Assembly (NCBI GenBank): GCA_001319865.1
Contig: BBSL01000176.1
Span: 1-59,298, forward strand
Direction of reading: 5' to 3'
Origin: Burkholderia sp. E7m39
GTDB lineage: Bacteria > Pseudomonadota > Gammaproteobacteria > Burkholderiales > Burkholderiaceae
Length of the DNA: 59,298 nt
Positions 18,255 to 29,668 of this stretch are shown here, in pieces. The notes below the pieces were generated by a model. It was given only the letters and a program-made list of their open reading frames with translations. It was not told the DNA's origin and searched no databases. Both the position numbers and the translations under genes were made by a program. Positions within the stretch are counted from its first letter, which is position 1, and every line of letters begins with the position of its first letter.

Positions 18255-21200
18255 ATGGCGTGCGAAAACATCAAGACGGTTTGTCCGTACTGCGGCGTGG
18301 GCTGCGGGATGGTGCTGCACGTCGAGGAAGGACAGGTCGTCAAGATTTCCGGCGACAAGGATCATCCGACCAATTACGGTCGTCTCTGCACGAAAGGTCA
18401 GTCGGCGCATGTCGCGCTGCGCAAGTCGGGCCGACTCGAAAGCGCGTTCGAGCGGCGAGCGCGCGATGAAGACGCGATTCCCGTCCCCGTCGAGCGCGCG
18501 ATACCCGACACCGCGCGCCGTCTGCGCGCGATTCTCGATGAGCATGGTCCCGATGCGTTGTCGTTCTACGTATCGGGCCAGATGTCGATCGAGGCGCAAT
18601 ACCTCGTCAACAAGCTCGCGAAAGGCTTCATCGGCACCAACAACATCGAGTCGAACTCGCGGCTGTGCATGGCGAGCGCGGGCAGCGGCTACAAGCTGTC
18701 GCTGGGTGCGGACGGGCCGCCCGGCTCGTATCAGGATTTCGACAAGGCCAATCTGTTCTTCGTGGTCGGCGCGAATATGGCCGACTGTCACCCGATCCTG
18801 TTCCTGCGCATGATGGATCGCGTGAAGGCGGGCGCGAAACTGATCGTCGTCGATCCGCGCCGCAACACGGCGGCCGACAAAGCGAATCTGTTCATGCAGA
18901 TCAAGCCGGGCACCGATCTCGCGCTGCTCAACGGTCTGCTGCATCTGCTGCACAAGAACGGCCACACGGACGCGCGATTCATCGCCAGTTTCACGGAAGG
19001 CTGGGACGCGATGCCCGCGTTTCTCGACGACTACACGCCCGAGAACGTCGCTGCGATCACGGGCATCCCTGAAGCGGACATTCGCCAGGCCGCGCAGTGG
19101 ATCGGCGAAGCGCCCGAGTGGATCAGCTGCTGGACGATGGGTTTGAATCAGAGCACGCACGGCACCTGGAACACGAACGCGATCTGCAATCTGCATCTAG
19201 CGACGGGCAAGATCTGCCGTCCTGGCAGCGGTCCGTTTTCGCTGACAGGTCAGCCAAATGCGATGGGCGGGCGCGAAATGGGCTATATGGGACCGGGCTT
19301 GCCGGGCCAGCGCTCGGTGCTCGTCGAAGAAGACCGCGCATTCGTCGAAGACCTGTGGCAAGTGCCGCGCGGCACGCTGCCGACGAAGCCCGGCAGCGGC
19401 ACAGTCGATATGTTTTCGCGGATGGCGCAAGGCGAGATCAAGGCGTGCTGGATCATCTGCACGAACCCGGTGGCGAGCGTCGCGAACCGGCAGAACGTGA
19501 TCGCCGGGTTGCAGGCGGCCGAACTCGTGATCGCGCAGGACGCGTTCCTCGACACGGAGACGAACCGCTACGCCGACGTGCTGCTGCCGGGCGCGTTGTG
19601 GGCCGAAGCCGAAGGCGTGATGATCAACTCCGAGCGCAACATGACGCTGATGCAACAGGCCGTCGAGCCGCCCGGCGCGGCGCTTGCGGACTGGCAGATC
19701 ATCGCGCGCGTCGCGTCTGAAATGGGCTTTGCCGACGCGTTCACGTATGAATCGGCGGCGGACGTGTTCGATGAAATCGTGCGAGCGTCGAATCCTAAGA
19801 CGGGCTACGACCTGCGCGGTGCGAGCCACGCGCGGTTGCGCGAGACGTCGCTGCAATGGCCATGCGCACCCGATGCCGCGTCGGACCGCAATCCGCTGCG
19901 CTATATCAACAACGGCGTGAGCCAGCCGCTGAAAGTGTTGCCCGACGGCACGCGTCCCGCGCTCGTGTTTCCGACGGCAAGCGGCAAGGCGATGTTCTTC
20001 GCGCGCCCGCATGTGAATCCCGCAGAAATGCCGGGCACGGAATTCCCGATCGTGCTGAACACGGGCCGCCTGCAACACCAGTGGCACACGATGACGAAGA
20101 CGGGCAAGGTGCCGATGCTGAACCGGCTGAACCCCGCGCCCTTCGTTGAACTGAATCCCGAGGATGCGACGTCGCTCGGCATTCGCGACAAGGATCGCGT
20201 CGAAATTCGCTCGCACCGTGGCCGTGCGGTGCTGCCCGCCGTGGTCACGGAGCGCGTGCGTCCGGGCAACTGCTTTGCGCCGATGCACTGGAACGACGTA
20301 TTCGGCGACGACCTGTGCATCAATGCGGTGACGAGCGATGCCGTCGACGCGATCTCGCAGCAGCCTGAACTGAAGTTCTGCGCGGTGGCGCTGACGCGCG
20401 TCGAAGCCGCGGCGGATGCCGTCGAGCCGACGCACGACGCTCGGACATCCGCCGTCGCGCAGCCCGCGAACGAAGCGCCCGTCGCGACGCCGCCACAGCA
20501 ACAGGAACTGGATATGTCCCGGATCGACGCTCTTGCCGCCATGCTCGGCCTCACCGACACGCCCGCGCCGACGCTGGACGCGGCGTCGCGCGTCTATGTC
20601 GCGGGTTTCATCAGCGGCCTGCGCTCCGCGCCGGGCGCAGAGGCGCGCGGCGTGCCCGTGCTGCCCGCCAGCGCGCCGCTGCCGGTCGACGCGCGCCTGT
20701 GGTTCGACGGCGTGCTCGCCGGGCTGTTCAGCCGCACGGGGCCGAACGCGCCACTGGCGCTGACGCCGGCGGCGGCCCAGCCGGTGACGGGCAGCGCGCC
20801 CGCCGTGCGCATCGCGCATGCGCGGCCCAAGGTCGCGTTGCTGTGGGCGTCGCAGACGGGCAACGTCGAATCGCTGACCGAGCGCTATGCGACGCAGTTG
20901 ATGGAGTCGGGTTTCGACATCCGCATGTCGTGCATGTCGGACTATCCCATCGCCGCGCTCGCGCAGGCAAAGTATGTGCTGCTGATGACGAGCACATTCG
21001 GCGACGGCGACGCGCCCGACAACGGCAACAGCTTCTGGAACGCACTGCAGGCCGACGATGCGCCGCGCCTCGCCGATCACCACTATGCGGTGCTCGCCTT
21101 CGGCGACGCGAGCTACGACCAGTTTTGCGGTCACGGCCGCAAGCTCGACGCGCGTTTTGCCGAGCTGGGCGCGAAGCGGCTGCATCCGCGCGTCGATTGC

Positions 21201-22442
21201 GACACGGACTATCAGGTTGCCGCCGACAAGTGGCTCGATGCCGTCATCGCGAAGATCAAGGCCGACGACGCATCGCTGTACGACGTGCCCGCCGATGGCA
21301 TCATTCCCGCCGTGTTGCCCGGCGCGACGCCGTCGAAAGCGAGCCCCGCGCAATCGCGGCTCGTCGAGAATCTGCGGCTGAACCGCAACGGCTCGAAAGA
21401 CACGCGCTATTTCGCGCTGGCGACGGGCGACGCGAACCTCGAATACGAGGCGGGCGATGCATTGGGCGTGTGGCCGCGAAACTGCCCCGAACTCGTCGAC
21501 GAACTGATCGATCTGTCTGGGGTGAAGGCCGACGCGGCCGTGCACGTCGCGGGCGCGGGCGAGATGCGGATGGCCGAGGCGTTGTCGCGGCACTACGAAA
21601 TCGCGCGGCCGAGTATCGAAGCGTTGCAGCTGATCGCGTCGCGCAGCCGCAACGACGCGCTCGCGAGGCTGCTGGCCGATGGGCGCAAGGCCGACCTCAA
21701 GCAATGGCTGTGGGGCCAGCAACTCGCCGACGTCCTGCACGAATTCCCCGTCGATCTTTCCGCCGCCGAGCTGCTCGGCGTGCTCAAGCGCTTGCAGCCG
21801 CGGCTTTATTCGATCGCGTCGAGCCCGAACGCGCATCCGGGCGAAGTGCATCTGACGGTGGCCGCCGTGCGTTACAACAATGGGCGGCGCAACCGCAAAG
21901 GCGTGTCGTCGACGTTTCTCGCGGATCGCGCGCATGACGCCAGCGTGCCCGTGTTCGTGCAGAAGTCCGCGCATTTTCGCCCGCCGCGCAACGGCGATAC
22001 GCCGATCATCATGGTCGGCCCCGGCACGGGCGTCGCGCCGTTTCGCGGCTTTCTGCACGAGCGCCGCGCGCGCGGCGCGAACGGGCGCAACTGGCTCTTC
22101 TTCGGCGAACAGCACGCGGCAACCGACTTCTACTATCGCGACGAACTCGAAGGCATGCAGCAAGACGGCCTGCTCACGCGGCTCGATCTCGCGTTCTCGC
22201 GCGATCAGGCGGACAAGGTCTACGTGCAGGACCGCATGCGCGAGCAGGGCGCGCAGCTGTGGGCATGGCTCGAAGAAGGCGCGCACTTCTACGTGTGCGG
22301 CGACGCGAGCCGGATGGCGAAGGACGTCGACGCCGCGCTGAAAGATGTCGTGATGCAACATGGCGGCCTGAGCGCGGACAGGGCGAGCGAGTACGTCGGC
22401 GCGATGGCGAAGGACCGGCGCTACGTGCGGGACGTGTACTGA
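18255..22442 (+). CDS. nasA: assimilatory nitrate reductase fused to a CysJ-like NADPH flavoprotein
   Basis: A 1395-residue two-part enzyme. Residues about 1-700 are a molybdopterin nitrate reductase with a [4Fe-4S] motif (Cys10, Cys13, Cys17 and the Cys of RLCTKGQ) and the Mo-ligand region [12 protein letters not shown] Pro/Ala-rich linker (about 712-753) follows. Residues about 754-1395 resemble sulfite reductase flavoprotein alpha: flavodoxin/FMN domain from about 859 ([13 protein letters not shown]), FAD motif RLYSIASS near 1183, and NADPH motif [12 protein letters not shown] near 1255. The fusion would pass electrons from NADPH through FAD/FMN to the Mo site within one chain. It is the last gene of the operon. 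Confidence 0.92.
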   Translation: MACENIKTVCPYCGVGCGMVLHVEEGQVVKISGDKDHPTNYGRLCTKGQSAHVALRKSGRLESAFERRARDEDAIPVPVERAIPDTARRLRAILDEHGPDALSFYVSGQMSIEAQYLVNKLAKGFIGTNNIESNSRLCMASAGSGYKLSLGADGPPGSYQDFDKANLFFVVGANMADCHPILFLRMMDRVKAGAKLIVVDPRRNTAADKANLFMQIKPGTDLALLNGLLHLLHKNGHTDARFIASFTEGWDAMPAFLDDYTPENVAAITGIPEADIRQAAQWIGEAPEWISCWTMGLNQSTHGTWNTNAICNLHLATGKICRPGSGPFSLTGQPNAMGGREMGYMGPGLPGQRSVLVEEDRAFVEDLWQVPRGTLPTKPGSGTVDMFSRMAQGEIKACWIICTNPVASVANRQNVIAGLQAAELVIAQDAFLDTETNRYADVLLPGALWAEAEGVMINSERNMTLMQQAVEPPGAALADWQIIARVASEMGFADAFTYESAADVFDEIVRASNPKTGYDLRGASHARLRETSLQWPCAPDAASDRNPLRYINNGVSQPLKVLPDGTRPALVFPTASGKAMFFARPHVNPAEMPGTEFPIVLNTGRLQHQWHTMTKTGKVPMLNRLNPAPFVELNPEDATSLGIRDKDRVEIRSHRGRAVLPAVVTERVRPGNCFAPMHWNDVFGDDLCINAVTSDAVDAISQQPELKFCAVALTRVEAAADAVEPTHDARTSAVAQPANEAPVATPPQQQELDMSRIDALAAMLGLTDTPAPTLDAASRVYVAGFISGLRSAPGAEARGVPVLPASAPLPVDARLWFDGVLAGLFSRTGPNAPLALTPAAAQPVTGSAPAVRIAHARPKVALLWASQTGNVESLTERYATQLMESGFDIRMSCMSDYPIAALAQAKYVLLMTSTFGDGDAPDNGNSFWNALQADDAPRLADHHYAVLAFGDASYDQFCGHGRKLDARFAELGAKRLHPRVDCDTDYQVAADKWLDAVIAKIKADDASLYDVPADGIIPAVLPGATPSKASPAQSRLVENLRLNRNGSKDTRYFALATGDANLEYEAGDALGVWPRNCPELVDELIDLSGVKADAAVHVAGAGEMRMAEALSRHYEIARPSIEALQLIASRSRNDALARLLADGRKADLKQWLWGQQLADVLHEFPVDLSAAELLGVLKRLQPRLYSIASSPNAHPGEVHLTVAAVRYNNGRRNRKGVSSTFLADRAHDASVPVFVQKSAHFRPPRNGDTPIIMVGPGTGVAPFRGFLHERRARGANGRNWLFFGEQHAATDFYYRDELEGMQQDGLLTRLDLAFSRDQADKVYVQDRMREQGAQLWAWLEEGAHFYVCGDASRMAKDVDAALKDVVMQHGGLSADRASEYVGAMAKDRRYVRDVY

Positions 22443-22517
22443 CGCGCTGAGCCGGCGCCTCTCGCCCTCGATCTCGCCGTAACGCGCCGTAACCTCGCAG
22501 TCATGTCAAGCATTTCC

Positions 22518-22535
22518 GATTAAATCGCATCCGAT
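22518..22535 (+). promoter_or_regulatory. OhrR-type operator in the ohrR promoter
   Basis: GATTAAATCGCATCCGAT differs at one position from the reverse complement of the box at 23133-23150 upstream of the ohr genes. It fills the spacer between a -35-like TTCCGA (22514-22519) and a -10 TATAAT (22537-22542), fitting autorepression of ohrR. Confidence 0.65.
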
Positions 22536-22585
22536 ATATAATGGGGTCTTCAAGAGACATCCGTCTCGTTCCGACGAGGACGCAA

Positions 22586-23047
22586 ATGAAGACCACCGCC
22601 AAGGCAGAAGACACGAATCCGAAGCTCGCCGACTTCCTGTGCTTTGCCGTCTACTCGGCGAACCTGGCGTTCGGGAAGGCCTACAAGCCCATTCTCGAAG
22701 AGCTGGGGCTGACCTACACGCAATACATCACCGTGATCGCGCTGTGGGAAGAGGACAACCAGACCGTCAGCAGTCTCGGTGAAAAACTGTTTCTCGAATC
22801 GAACACGCTGACGCCGATCCTGAAGAAGCTGGAAGGCATGGGTTATCTCGAGCGCCAGCGCGATCCGGACGACGAACGCCAGGTGCGCGTCAGCCTGACC
22901 AAGAGCGGCCGGCGCCTGCGCGAAAAGGCGTTCGGCATGGATCTGGTCCAGGCGTGCGGCCTCACGCCCGACGAGTTCTCGAAGATGCAGAAGTCGATCG
23001 TCACGCTGCGCAACAACCTCATCAAGGCCGTGAGCGAGCAGGTCTGA
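22586..23047 (+). CDS. ohrR: organic-peroxide-sensing MarR-family repressor
   Basis: A 153-residue MarR protein. The peroxide-reactive cysteine is Cys19 in DFLCFAVYSANLAF, followed by the conserved GLTYTQYITVIALWE. The winged helix includes SSLGEKLFLESNTLTPILKKLE and DPDDERQVRVSLT. A second cysteine, Cys124 (VQACGLT), suggests a 2-Cys OhrR that forms a disulfide on oxidation. The ATG at 22586 has GAGGA upstream. It precedes the small exported protein and ohr on the same strand, with a terminator and a separate promoter in between. Confidence 0.92.
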   Translation: MKTTAKAEDTNPKLADFLCFAVYSANLAFGKAYKPILEELGLTYTQYITVIALWEEDNQTVSSLGEKLFLESNTLTPILKKLEGMGYLERQRDPDDERQVRVSLTKSGRRLREKAFGMDLVQACGLTPDEFSKMQKSIVTLRNNLIKAVSEQV

Positions 23048-23063
23048 GCGCGCGCAGTCGTTC

Positions 23064-23097
23064 ACGACGCGCGGCGCCCTCATGCGCCGCGCGTCGT
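23064..23097. repeat. strong GC hairpin after ohrR
   Basis: A perfect 14-bp stem, arms 23064-23077 (ACGACGCGCGGCGC) and 23084-23097, with a six-base loop. It lies directly before the intrinsic terminator at 23099. Confidence 0.7.
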
Positions 23098-23098
23098 C

Positions 23099-23120
23099 AG
23101 GCCGGGTTCCGGCCTTTTTT
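23099..23120 (+). terminator. intrinsic terminator of ohrR
   Basis: Stem AGGCCGG / CCGGCCT with a three-base loop, followed by five further T. This is a textbook rho-independent terminator 50 bp after the ohrR stop. Confidence 0.85.
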
Positions 23121-23132
23121 ACTCGAAAATAC

Positions 23133-23204
23133 ATCGGACGCGATTTAATCGCATGCTTGACAAGGGCGGTTTTTAGTCTAGAATGCATCGTACGCGATCG
23201 AATC
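23133..23204 (+). promoter_or_regulatory. ohr promoter flanked by two OhrR boxes
   Basis: Box 1 (23133-23150, ATCGGACGCGATTTAATC) includes the 13-bp palindrome GCGATTTAATCGC at 23140-23152. Box 2 (23187-23204, ATCGTACGCGATCGAATC) matches box 1 at 15 of 18 bases. Between them are -35 TTGACA (23157-23162) and -10 TAGAAT (23179-23184), 16 bp apart. Box 2 covers the expected start point, so OhrR bound at either box would block transcription. Confidence 0.7.
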
Positions 23205-23308
23205 GTGTGCGTTTAATAGAGGGGGTGGCGTCGGACAGGCGTGATCCCAGGCAAATTTCAGGAAACAGGGCGCCCTCAGCGGAGGGCTTTCAAATAGCGG
23301 AGCTCATC

Positions 23309-23584
23309 ATGAACAAGTTCGTCAAGGTCGCAGTTTGGTTTGCAGTGGGTGTCGCAGCATCGTCGTCGGCTTTCGCCAGCGGCTACGGCCCGGCACCGTA
23401 TTACAACCCGCTCCAGGGCGCGCCGGCATCGCAGCAAGGTCCGTCGACGATCGTCGCCGATGCCGGCCAGAACGCCGTCGGCCAGACCGTGCCCGCCGTG
23501 GGCGGCGTCGCCGATTCGACGATCCAGTCGGGTCGCCGCACCGTCAACACCGAGTTCCTCGGCGCGACGTTCAAGCATCACTAA
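23309..23584 (+). CDS. small exported protein in the ohr operon
   Basis: A 91-residue protein with a signal peptide (MNKFVKVAVWFAVGVAASSSAFA, cleavage likely after AFA) and a short mature part rich in Gly, Ala, Pro and Gln, without cysteine. It starts at 23309; the upstream frame to 23183 overlaps the promoter. It lies between the OhrR-controlled promoter and ohr, 37 bp before ohr, so it is probably peroxide-induced with it. I do not recognise a family; an envelope role is only suggested by the export signal. Confidence 0.75.
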   Translation: MNKFVKVAVWFAVGVAASSSAFASGYGPAPYYNPLQGAPASQQGPSTIVADAGQNAVGQTVPAVGGVADSTIQSGRRTVNTEFLGATFKHH

Positions 23585-23621
23585 TTCTATTCACGCTCTC
23601 ACATTCAAAGGAGAACAAGCG

Positions 23622-24038
23622 ATGGCAAAGATCGACAACGTTCTGTACACGGGCAAGACGCAGACGACGGGCGGCCGCGAAGGCGCGTCGCGCAGTTCGG
23701 ACGGCCGGCTGGATATCGCGCTTTCGTCGCCAGGTTCGAGCGGCAAGGGCACGAATCCGGAGCAACTGTTCGCGGCGGGCTGGTCGGCGTGCTTCATCGG
23801 CGCGATGGGTCTCGCGGCGCGCGATCTGAAGGTTGCGCTCCCCGCCGACACGGCCGTGAACGCCGAAGTCGACCTGGGCACGGGCGAGGGCGGCTACTTC
23901 CTGCAAGCGCGCCTGAACGTGAGCCTGCCGGGCGTGGATCGCGAGGTCGCGCGGAAGATCGTCGACACGGCACATCAGACGTGCCCGTATTCGAAGGCGA
24001 CGCGCGGCAACATCGACGTCGAAATCGCGCTGGTGTGA
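23622..24038 (+). CDS. ohr: organic hydroperoxide resistance protein Ohr (copy 1)
   Basis: A 138-residue OsmC/Ohr-fold peroxidase with both redox cysteines: Cys57 in [10 protein letters not shown] and Cys121 in HQTCPYSKATRGN. It reduces organic and fatty-acid hydroperoxides with lipoylated-protein-derived electrons. The ATG at 23622 follows AAAGGAG. It is the last gene behind the OhrR-type promoter. A second paralogue occurs at 50991-51416. Confidence 0.93.
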   Translation: MAKIDNVLYTGKTQTTGGREGASRSSDGRLDIALSSPGSSGKGTNPEQLFAAGWSACFIGAMGLAARDLKVALPADTAVNAEVDLGTGEGGYFLQARLNVSLPGVDREVARKIVDTAHQTCPYSKATRGNIDVEIALV

Positions 24039-24064
24039 GGTGTCCGCGCGGCCGGTCTGCTTCG

Positions 24065-24104
24065 TCTATCCGGCTCTATCCGGCTCTGTCCGGCTCTGTC
24101 CGGC
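24065..24104. repeat. four-copy 10-bp tandem repeat
   Basis: Units TCTATCCGGC, TCTATCCGGC, TCTGTCCGGC and TCTGTCCGGC are head to tail between ohr and the next, convergent gene. A looser repeat of GGCAGGCGATA follows to about 24138. It is simple slippage-type repetition; no function is evident. Confidence 0.8.
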
Positions 24105-24144
24105 GATAGGCAGGTAACAGGCAGGCGATAGGCAGGCGGACCGG

Positions 24145-24588
24145 CTAGTGCGTGCCGGCGCCGCTGCGCGGCGGCTGGGGATTGTTGGCGGGATTGGTGT
24201 CGTACTTCACCACCCGCTCGATGCCCGATTCGCGGTCCAGCGCCGATAGCGTCGACAGCGCCGCCTCGAGCGAATCAGCGATCTCCTGCTGATACACCTG
24301 CTCGCCGTCCACATAGGCCGTGAACGAGCGCAGATAACGCGCCTTCTTCTCGGGATTTTCGATCGTCTGGCGGGTCCACTCGTAGAGCGGATACGCGTCA
24401 GCTCCCATCTGCTCGGCTTGCGCGACATAGTAAGCAAACGCGTCGAACTGGCATTTCAGCGACGCGCTGTGCCGCCGCAGCACGTCGTGCAGCGGCGCGT
24501 ACGCGTTCGACTGCGGGTCCGCGCGCAGCGCGCTCGCCCGTTCGTCCGAAACCGTGATCCGGATCTGGAACTGCCATGTGTCGTGCAT
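24145..24588 (-). CDS. hypothetical protein
   Basis: A 147-residue soluble protein MHDTWQFQIRITVSDERASALR... with a strand-rich start, a helical middle (LHDVLRRHSASLKCQFDAFAYYVAQAEQ) and a Pro/Asn-rich tail. No signal peptide or known motif is seen. The ATG at 24588 was preferred over the longer frame to 24639 because of where the compact domain begins. It is divergent from the 2-hydroxycarboxylate transporter and shares its regulatory region. Confidence 0.65.
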   Translation of the reverse strand: MHDTWQFQIRITVSDERASALRADPQSNAYAPLHDVLRRHSASLKCQFDAFAYYVAQAEQMGADAYPLYEWTRQTIENPEKKARYLRSFTAYVDGEQVYQQEIADSLEAALSTLSALDRESGIERVVKYDTNPANNPQPPRSGAGTH

Positions 24589-24640
24589 GGTTTTCCTTGT
24601 TGCGTTCCCTCGCTGCCGCCATCCGGAGATTCTAGCCAAT

Positions 24641-24681
24641 GGCTGAAATCTCAGCCTCCTCGAAGGGTCGAATCTGAAATC
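24641..24681 (+). promoter_or_regulatory. candidate enhancer sites for the DctD-like regulator
   Basis: A 16-bp palindrome GGCTGAAATCTCAGCC (24641-24656) is followed by a partial copy sharing CTGAAATC (24674-24681). The two CTGAAATC elements are 31 bp apart, about three helical turns. They lie 90-130 bp upstream of the sigma-54 promoter, where an NtrC-family activator would bind. Confidence 0.5.
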
Positions 24682-24768
24682 CCGGAACGCGGCCCGCGCC
24701 GGGCCTCATTGCGTCGAAAAAAATCACGAAAAATCAATGAGTTGAAAAGTCTCTGCCGGACGAGAAAT

Positions 24769-24783
24769 TGGCATGGGCCTTGC
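24769..24783 (+). promoter_or_regulatory. sigma-54 promoter of the 2-hydroxycarboxylate transporter
   Basis: TGGCATGGGCCTTGC perfectly fits TGGCAYR-N4-TTGC. The expected start point is near 24795, about 95 nt before the TTG start codon. A sigma-54 activator gene (28293) lies downstream in the same cluster. Confidence 0.8.
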
Positions 24784-24890
24784 GCTATAGGCGTCCACTG
24801 GCCATCGGGCCATCACGCGACTTCAAGAACGCATCGCGCCGCGCATCGACATCCGATGCCGTCCGCGAACTCAAATCAAGGAGACATGCT

Positions 24891-26255
24891 TTGCCCACCT
24901 CTACGCACGCTCAGGGCCATTCGCAGCCCGTTCCCGCGCAAGCCTCCGTCAGCAAGACGCGCTTCTGGCCGGAAGGCTGGTGGAAGCTGATGGAATACCG
25001 GATCGGCATCATTCCGCTGCCTGTTTACTTCATCCTGCTCGCGCTGATCACGGGCTTTGCCGTGACAGGCAAGGTGCCGGGCGAAATCTCGATGGCGATC
25101 GCCGTGCTCGCCTTCTTCGGCTTCACCTGCGCGGAGCTGGGCAAGCGCCTGCCCATTCTGCGCAACATCGGCGCCGCCGCGATCTGCGCGACCTTCGTGC
25201 CGTCCGCGCTCACCTACTACCATCTGCTGCCGAAACCCGTTCTCAACCTGACCACGGAATTCACCAAGCAGACCAATTTCCTGTACCTGTTCATCGCGTC
25301 GATCATCGTCGGCAGCATTCTGAGCATGGACCGGCGTGTGCTGATCCAGGGCTTCCTGAAGATCTTCGTGCCGCTCGCCGTCGGCTCGATCGCGGCTGCC
25401 ATCGTCGGCACGGCCGTCGGCGCGGCGTTCGGTCTCGGCATTCGCCACACGCTGCTGTATATCGTCGTGCCAATCATGGCGGGCGGCGTGGGCGAGGGCG
25501 CGATTCCGCTGTCGATCGGCTATTCGGAAATCCTGCATCTGCCGCAAGGCGAACTGTTCGCGCAGGTGCTGCCGCCCGTGATGCTCGGCAGCCTGACGGC
25601 AATCGTGCTGTCCGGCGCGCTCGACATGCTCGGCAAGCGCTTGCCGCATCTGACGGGCCAAGGCCGCCTGCAGGTCGGCGAGCAGGACGAAATGGACCCC
25701 GTCAAGGAAGAAATCAGCGGCCATATCGACGTCACGCACATCGCAGCCGCCGGCATTACCGCGATCACGCTGTATCTGCTCGGCTTGATGTGCCGCAACC
25801 TGTTCGGCCTGCCCGCGCCCGTCGCGATGCTGTTTCTCGCCGTGCTCGTGAAGCTCGCGCGCGCTGTGTCGCCGCCGCTGCAGGAAGGCGCGTTCGTCGT
25901 CTACAAGTTTTTCTCGACGGCGGTGACGTATCCGCTGCTGTTCGCGATCGGCGTTGCGATGACGCCGTGGGACAAGCTGATGGCGGCGTTCACGTTCGCC
26001 AACATCGTGACCATCATCGCGACGGTCGCGACGCTGATGGGCACGGGCTTTGTGGTTGGGCGTCTGCTGAAGATGTACCCTATCGACACCGCGATCGTGA
26101 ACGCCTGCCACAGCGGCCAGGGCGGCACGGGCGACGTCGCGATCCTGACGGCGGCGAACCGCATGACGCTGATGCCGTTCGCGCAGATCGCCACGCGCAT
26201 CGGCGGCGCGATCGTGGTGACGCTGACGCTGATCCTGCTGGCGCATTTCGGCTGA
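24891..26255 (+). CDS. 2-hydroxycarboxylate transporter (2HCT; citrate/malate symporter type)
   Basis: A 454-residue integral membrane protein with about 11-12 helices and the two 2HCT glycine-rich re-entrant motifs, GGVGEGAIPLSIGY and GQGGTGDVAILTAANRM. The family imports citrate, malate or similar 2-hydroxy-acids with Na+ or H+. The start appears to be TTG at 24891, six bases after AAGGAG (24879-24884). The nearer ATG at 24885 is out of frame and the in-frame ATG at 24768 overlaps the sigma-54 promoter. It is followed by the sensor kinase and response regulator that probably control it. Confidence 0.88.
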   Translation: MPTSTHAQGHSQPVPAQASVSKTRFWPEGWWKLMEYRIGIIPLPVYFILLALITGFAVTGKVPGEISMAIAVLAFFGFTCAELGKRLPILRNIGAAAICATFVPSALTYYHLLPKPVLNLTTEFTKQTNFLYLFIASIIVGSILSMDRRVLIQGFLKIFVPLAVGSIAAAIVGTAVGAAFGLGIRHTLLYIVVPIMAGGVGEGAIPLSIGYSEILHLPQGELFAQVLPPVMLGSLTAIVLSGALDMLGKRLPHLTGQGRLQVGEQDEMDPVKEEISGHIDVTHIAAAGITAITLYLLGLMCRNLFGLPAPVAMLFLAVLVKLARAVSPPLQEGAFVVYKFFSTAVTYPLLFAIGVAMTPWDKLMAAFTFANIVTIIATVATLMGTGFVVGRLLKMYPIDTAIVNACHSGQGGTGDVAILTAANRMTLMPFAQIATRIGGAIVVTLTLILLAHFG

Positions 26256-26317
26256 TGCGCGTGTCTCGCGGGGCATAACACTCAGCATCCGACGCAGCGC
26301 CGGATGCGGCAAATAGG

Positions 26318-26351
26318 GCGGGCGGCGCGACGGGTTCGCGCCGCCCGCTTT
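26318..26351 (+). terminator. hairpin terminator after the 2HCT gene
   Basis: A perfect 13-bp GC stem (26318-26330 with 26336-26348), loop CGGGT, then TTTCGT. It is 60 bp past the transporter stop and about 60 bp before the sensor kinase start, so it may uncouple the two transcripts. Confidence 0.65.
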
Positions 26352-26407
26352 CGTCCTGTGCGCGGCGCGCGAACCATGCGCCGTCCCGTATCCCGCATGG
26401 GGCATCG

Positions 26408-28292
26408 ATGAGGTCGAACGTGCGCATGAAAATAAGAGGCATACCGTTATGGGCATGGGCGGCCGCGGCCGCGCTGTATGTCGGCGTGGCCGTGGCGGCC
26501 GTCGGGTTCGCGGGGAGCCGCGCGATCGACGCGCTCGCCGAAGTCGGCGCGCACCGTCTGGACCTGCTGGCGGCAAGCCTGAAAAGCGAACTTGGCCGCT
26601 TCGAAATGATGCCCGCGATCGTCGCGCGGCAAGATAGCGTGCGTGCGCTGCTGGCCGCGGGCTCGCGCGCATCGCCCGATCTCGTGCGCGAAGTGGACAT
26701 CTATCTCGAAGCCGTCAGCAACGAGGCGGGCAGTCTCGCCGTCGACGTCATCGATCTGCAGGGCAACGTGATTGCCGCAAGCAACTGGAACCAGTCGTTC
26801 AGCTTCGTCGGCACGAACGTGTCGTATCGGCCGTATTTCAAGGATGCGCTCGCGCACGGCTCGGGGCGCTTTTTCGGCATCGGCACGAATACGGGCATGC
26901 CGGGCCTGTATTTCGCGAGCGCCGTGCGCGACGCGGGCAAGCCGATCGGCGCGGCGGCCGTGAAGCTGAGCGTCGATGCGCTCGAAGCGGCGTGGCGCGC
27001 GCCGGGCGAAGCCGCGCTGGTGATCGACGGCAATGGCGTGATCGTCATATCGACCGTGCCTGACTGGAAGTTCACCGCGTTGCAGCCGATCACGGCGCAA
27101 CGCCAGCGCGATATCCAGTCGTCGCGTCAATATGCGGGGCGCACGGTCGACGTGCTGCCGTATCGGCGCGTCGCGGAGAACAAGGACGATGGTCACGGCA
27201 CGGCGTGGCTGGGGCGCTTTCCCGACTGGCGCCGTCCCGGGCACACGGCGCGCTTTCTTGTGATGTCGCGGCCCGCGCCGCAAGCGGGCGATTCCGTCAT
27301 GGTGCTGCTCGACACGGCGGGCGCGCGCCATCAACAGGAACTGGCCTTTGCATTCGTGACGGGCGCGTTTCTGATCGCCGGACTGTATGCGTTGTACGCG
27401 GCGCAGCGGCGCCGCACCATCGCGGAAAAGCTGAAGGCGCAGGACGCGCTGCGGCGCGCGAACGATCAGCTGGAAATCACCGTCGCGCAGCGCACGGCCG
27501 CGCTGACGGCGGCGAACGAACGGATGCAGCAGGAAATCGTCGAGCGCAAGCGCACCGAGCAGCGTCTGCGCGACACGCAGCAGGAAGTCGTGCACGCGGG
27601 CAAGCTCGCCGTGCTCGGACAGATGGCGGCTGGGCTCACGCACGAGCTGAACCAGCCGCTCGTCGCGATACGCACGCTGTGCGACAACGCGCGCACGTTC
27701 TTCGAGCGCGACCAGCCCGCGCAGGCCGTCGCGAATCTGGAGCGCGTCGCGCGTCTGGTCGACGGCATGGCGGGGCTGACGGGCGAACTGAAGGCGTTTG
27801 CGCGCAAGCCGGATGTCGAGCGGATGGCGGTGTCGCTCGGCGAAGCCGTTGCGCATGCGCGGTTGATCTACGAAGCGCGCATCCGTGACGAGCGGGTTCA
27901 GCTCGACGTACGCATTCCGGCGGGGGCGACGGTGTGGGCGGAATCGAGCCAGTTGCAGCAGGTGATCGTCAATCTGCTCGGCAATGCGCTCGATGCCGTG
28001 CACAACGAGGAGAGGCGCATCATCACGATTGCCGCCGCCGATCCCGACGCGCGCGAGCGCGTGCTGTTCACGATCGCCGACAGCGGGCCGGGCATCGCGC
28101 CCGACGTCCTCGCGCATCTGTTCGAGCCGTTCGTGACGACCAAGCCGCGCGGGCAAGGGCTGGGCCTTGGGCTTGCGATCACGTCGCGTATCGTCGAGGG
28201 TTTCGGCGCGAAGATTTCCGCTGCGAATCGCGCGCACGGCGGCGCACAATTCACTATCGAATTCGCGGCGGCGACGTCGCAGAGGCTGGTAC

Positions 28293-28303
<11 letters not shown>
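26408..28303 (+). CDS. DctB-like sensor histidine kinase
   Basis: A 631-residue membrane kinase: N-terminal helix (about 12-35), periplasmic double-Cache domain (about 40-310; SVSYRPYFKDAL-type and FFGIGTNTGMPGLYFASAV ligand-pocket features), second helix near 317-337, coiled coil, then HisKA with phospho-His412 (AGLTHELNQPLVAIR) and an ATPase with N box NLLGNALDAV and G boxes DSGPGIAPDV and GQGLGLGLAI. This is the organisation of DctB, which senses C4-dicarboxylates. The likely signal is the substrate of the neighbouring transporter. It overlaps the response regulator gene by 11 bp. The ATG at 26426 is an alternative start. Confidence 0.88.
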
Positions 28304-29657
<1,354 letters not shown>

Positions 29658-29668
29658 CGCACGCGCGA

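Noticed and set aside
19197..22361. 1054-residue minus-strand frame opposite the nitrate reductase gene
   Set aside because: It is a high-GC antisense shadow; composition is Arg/His/Ala-rich with no domain, and the plus strand encodes a complete enzyme.
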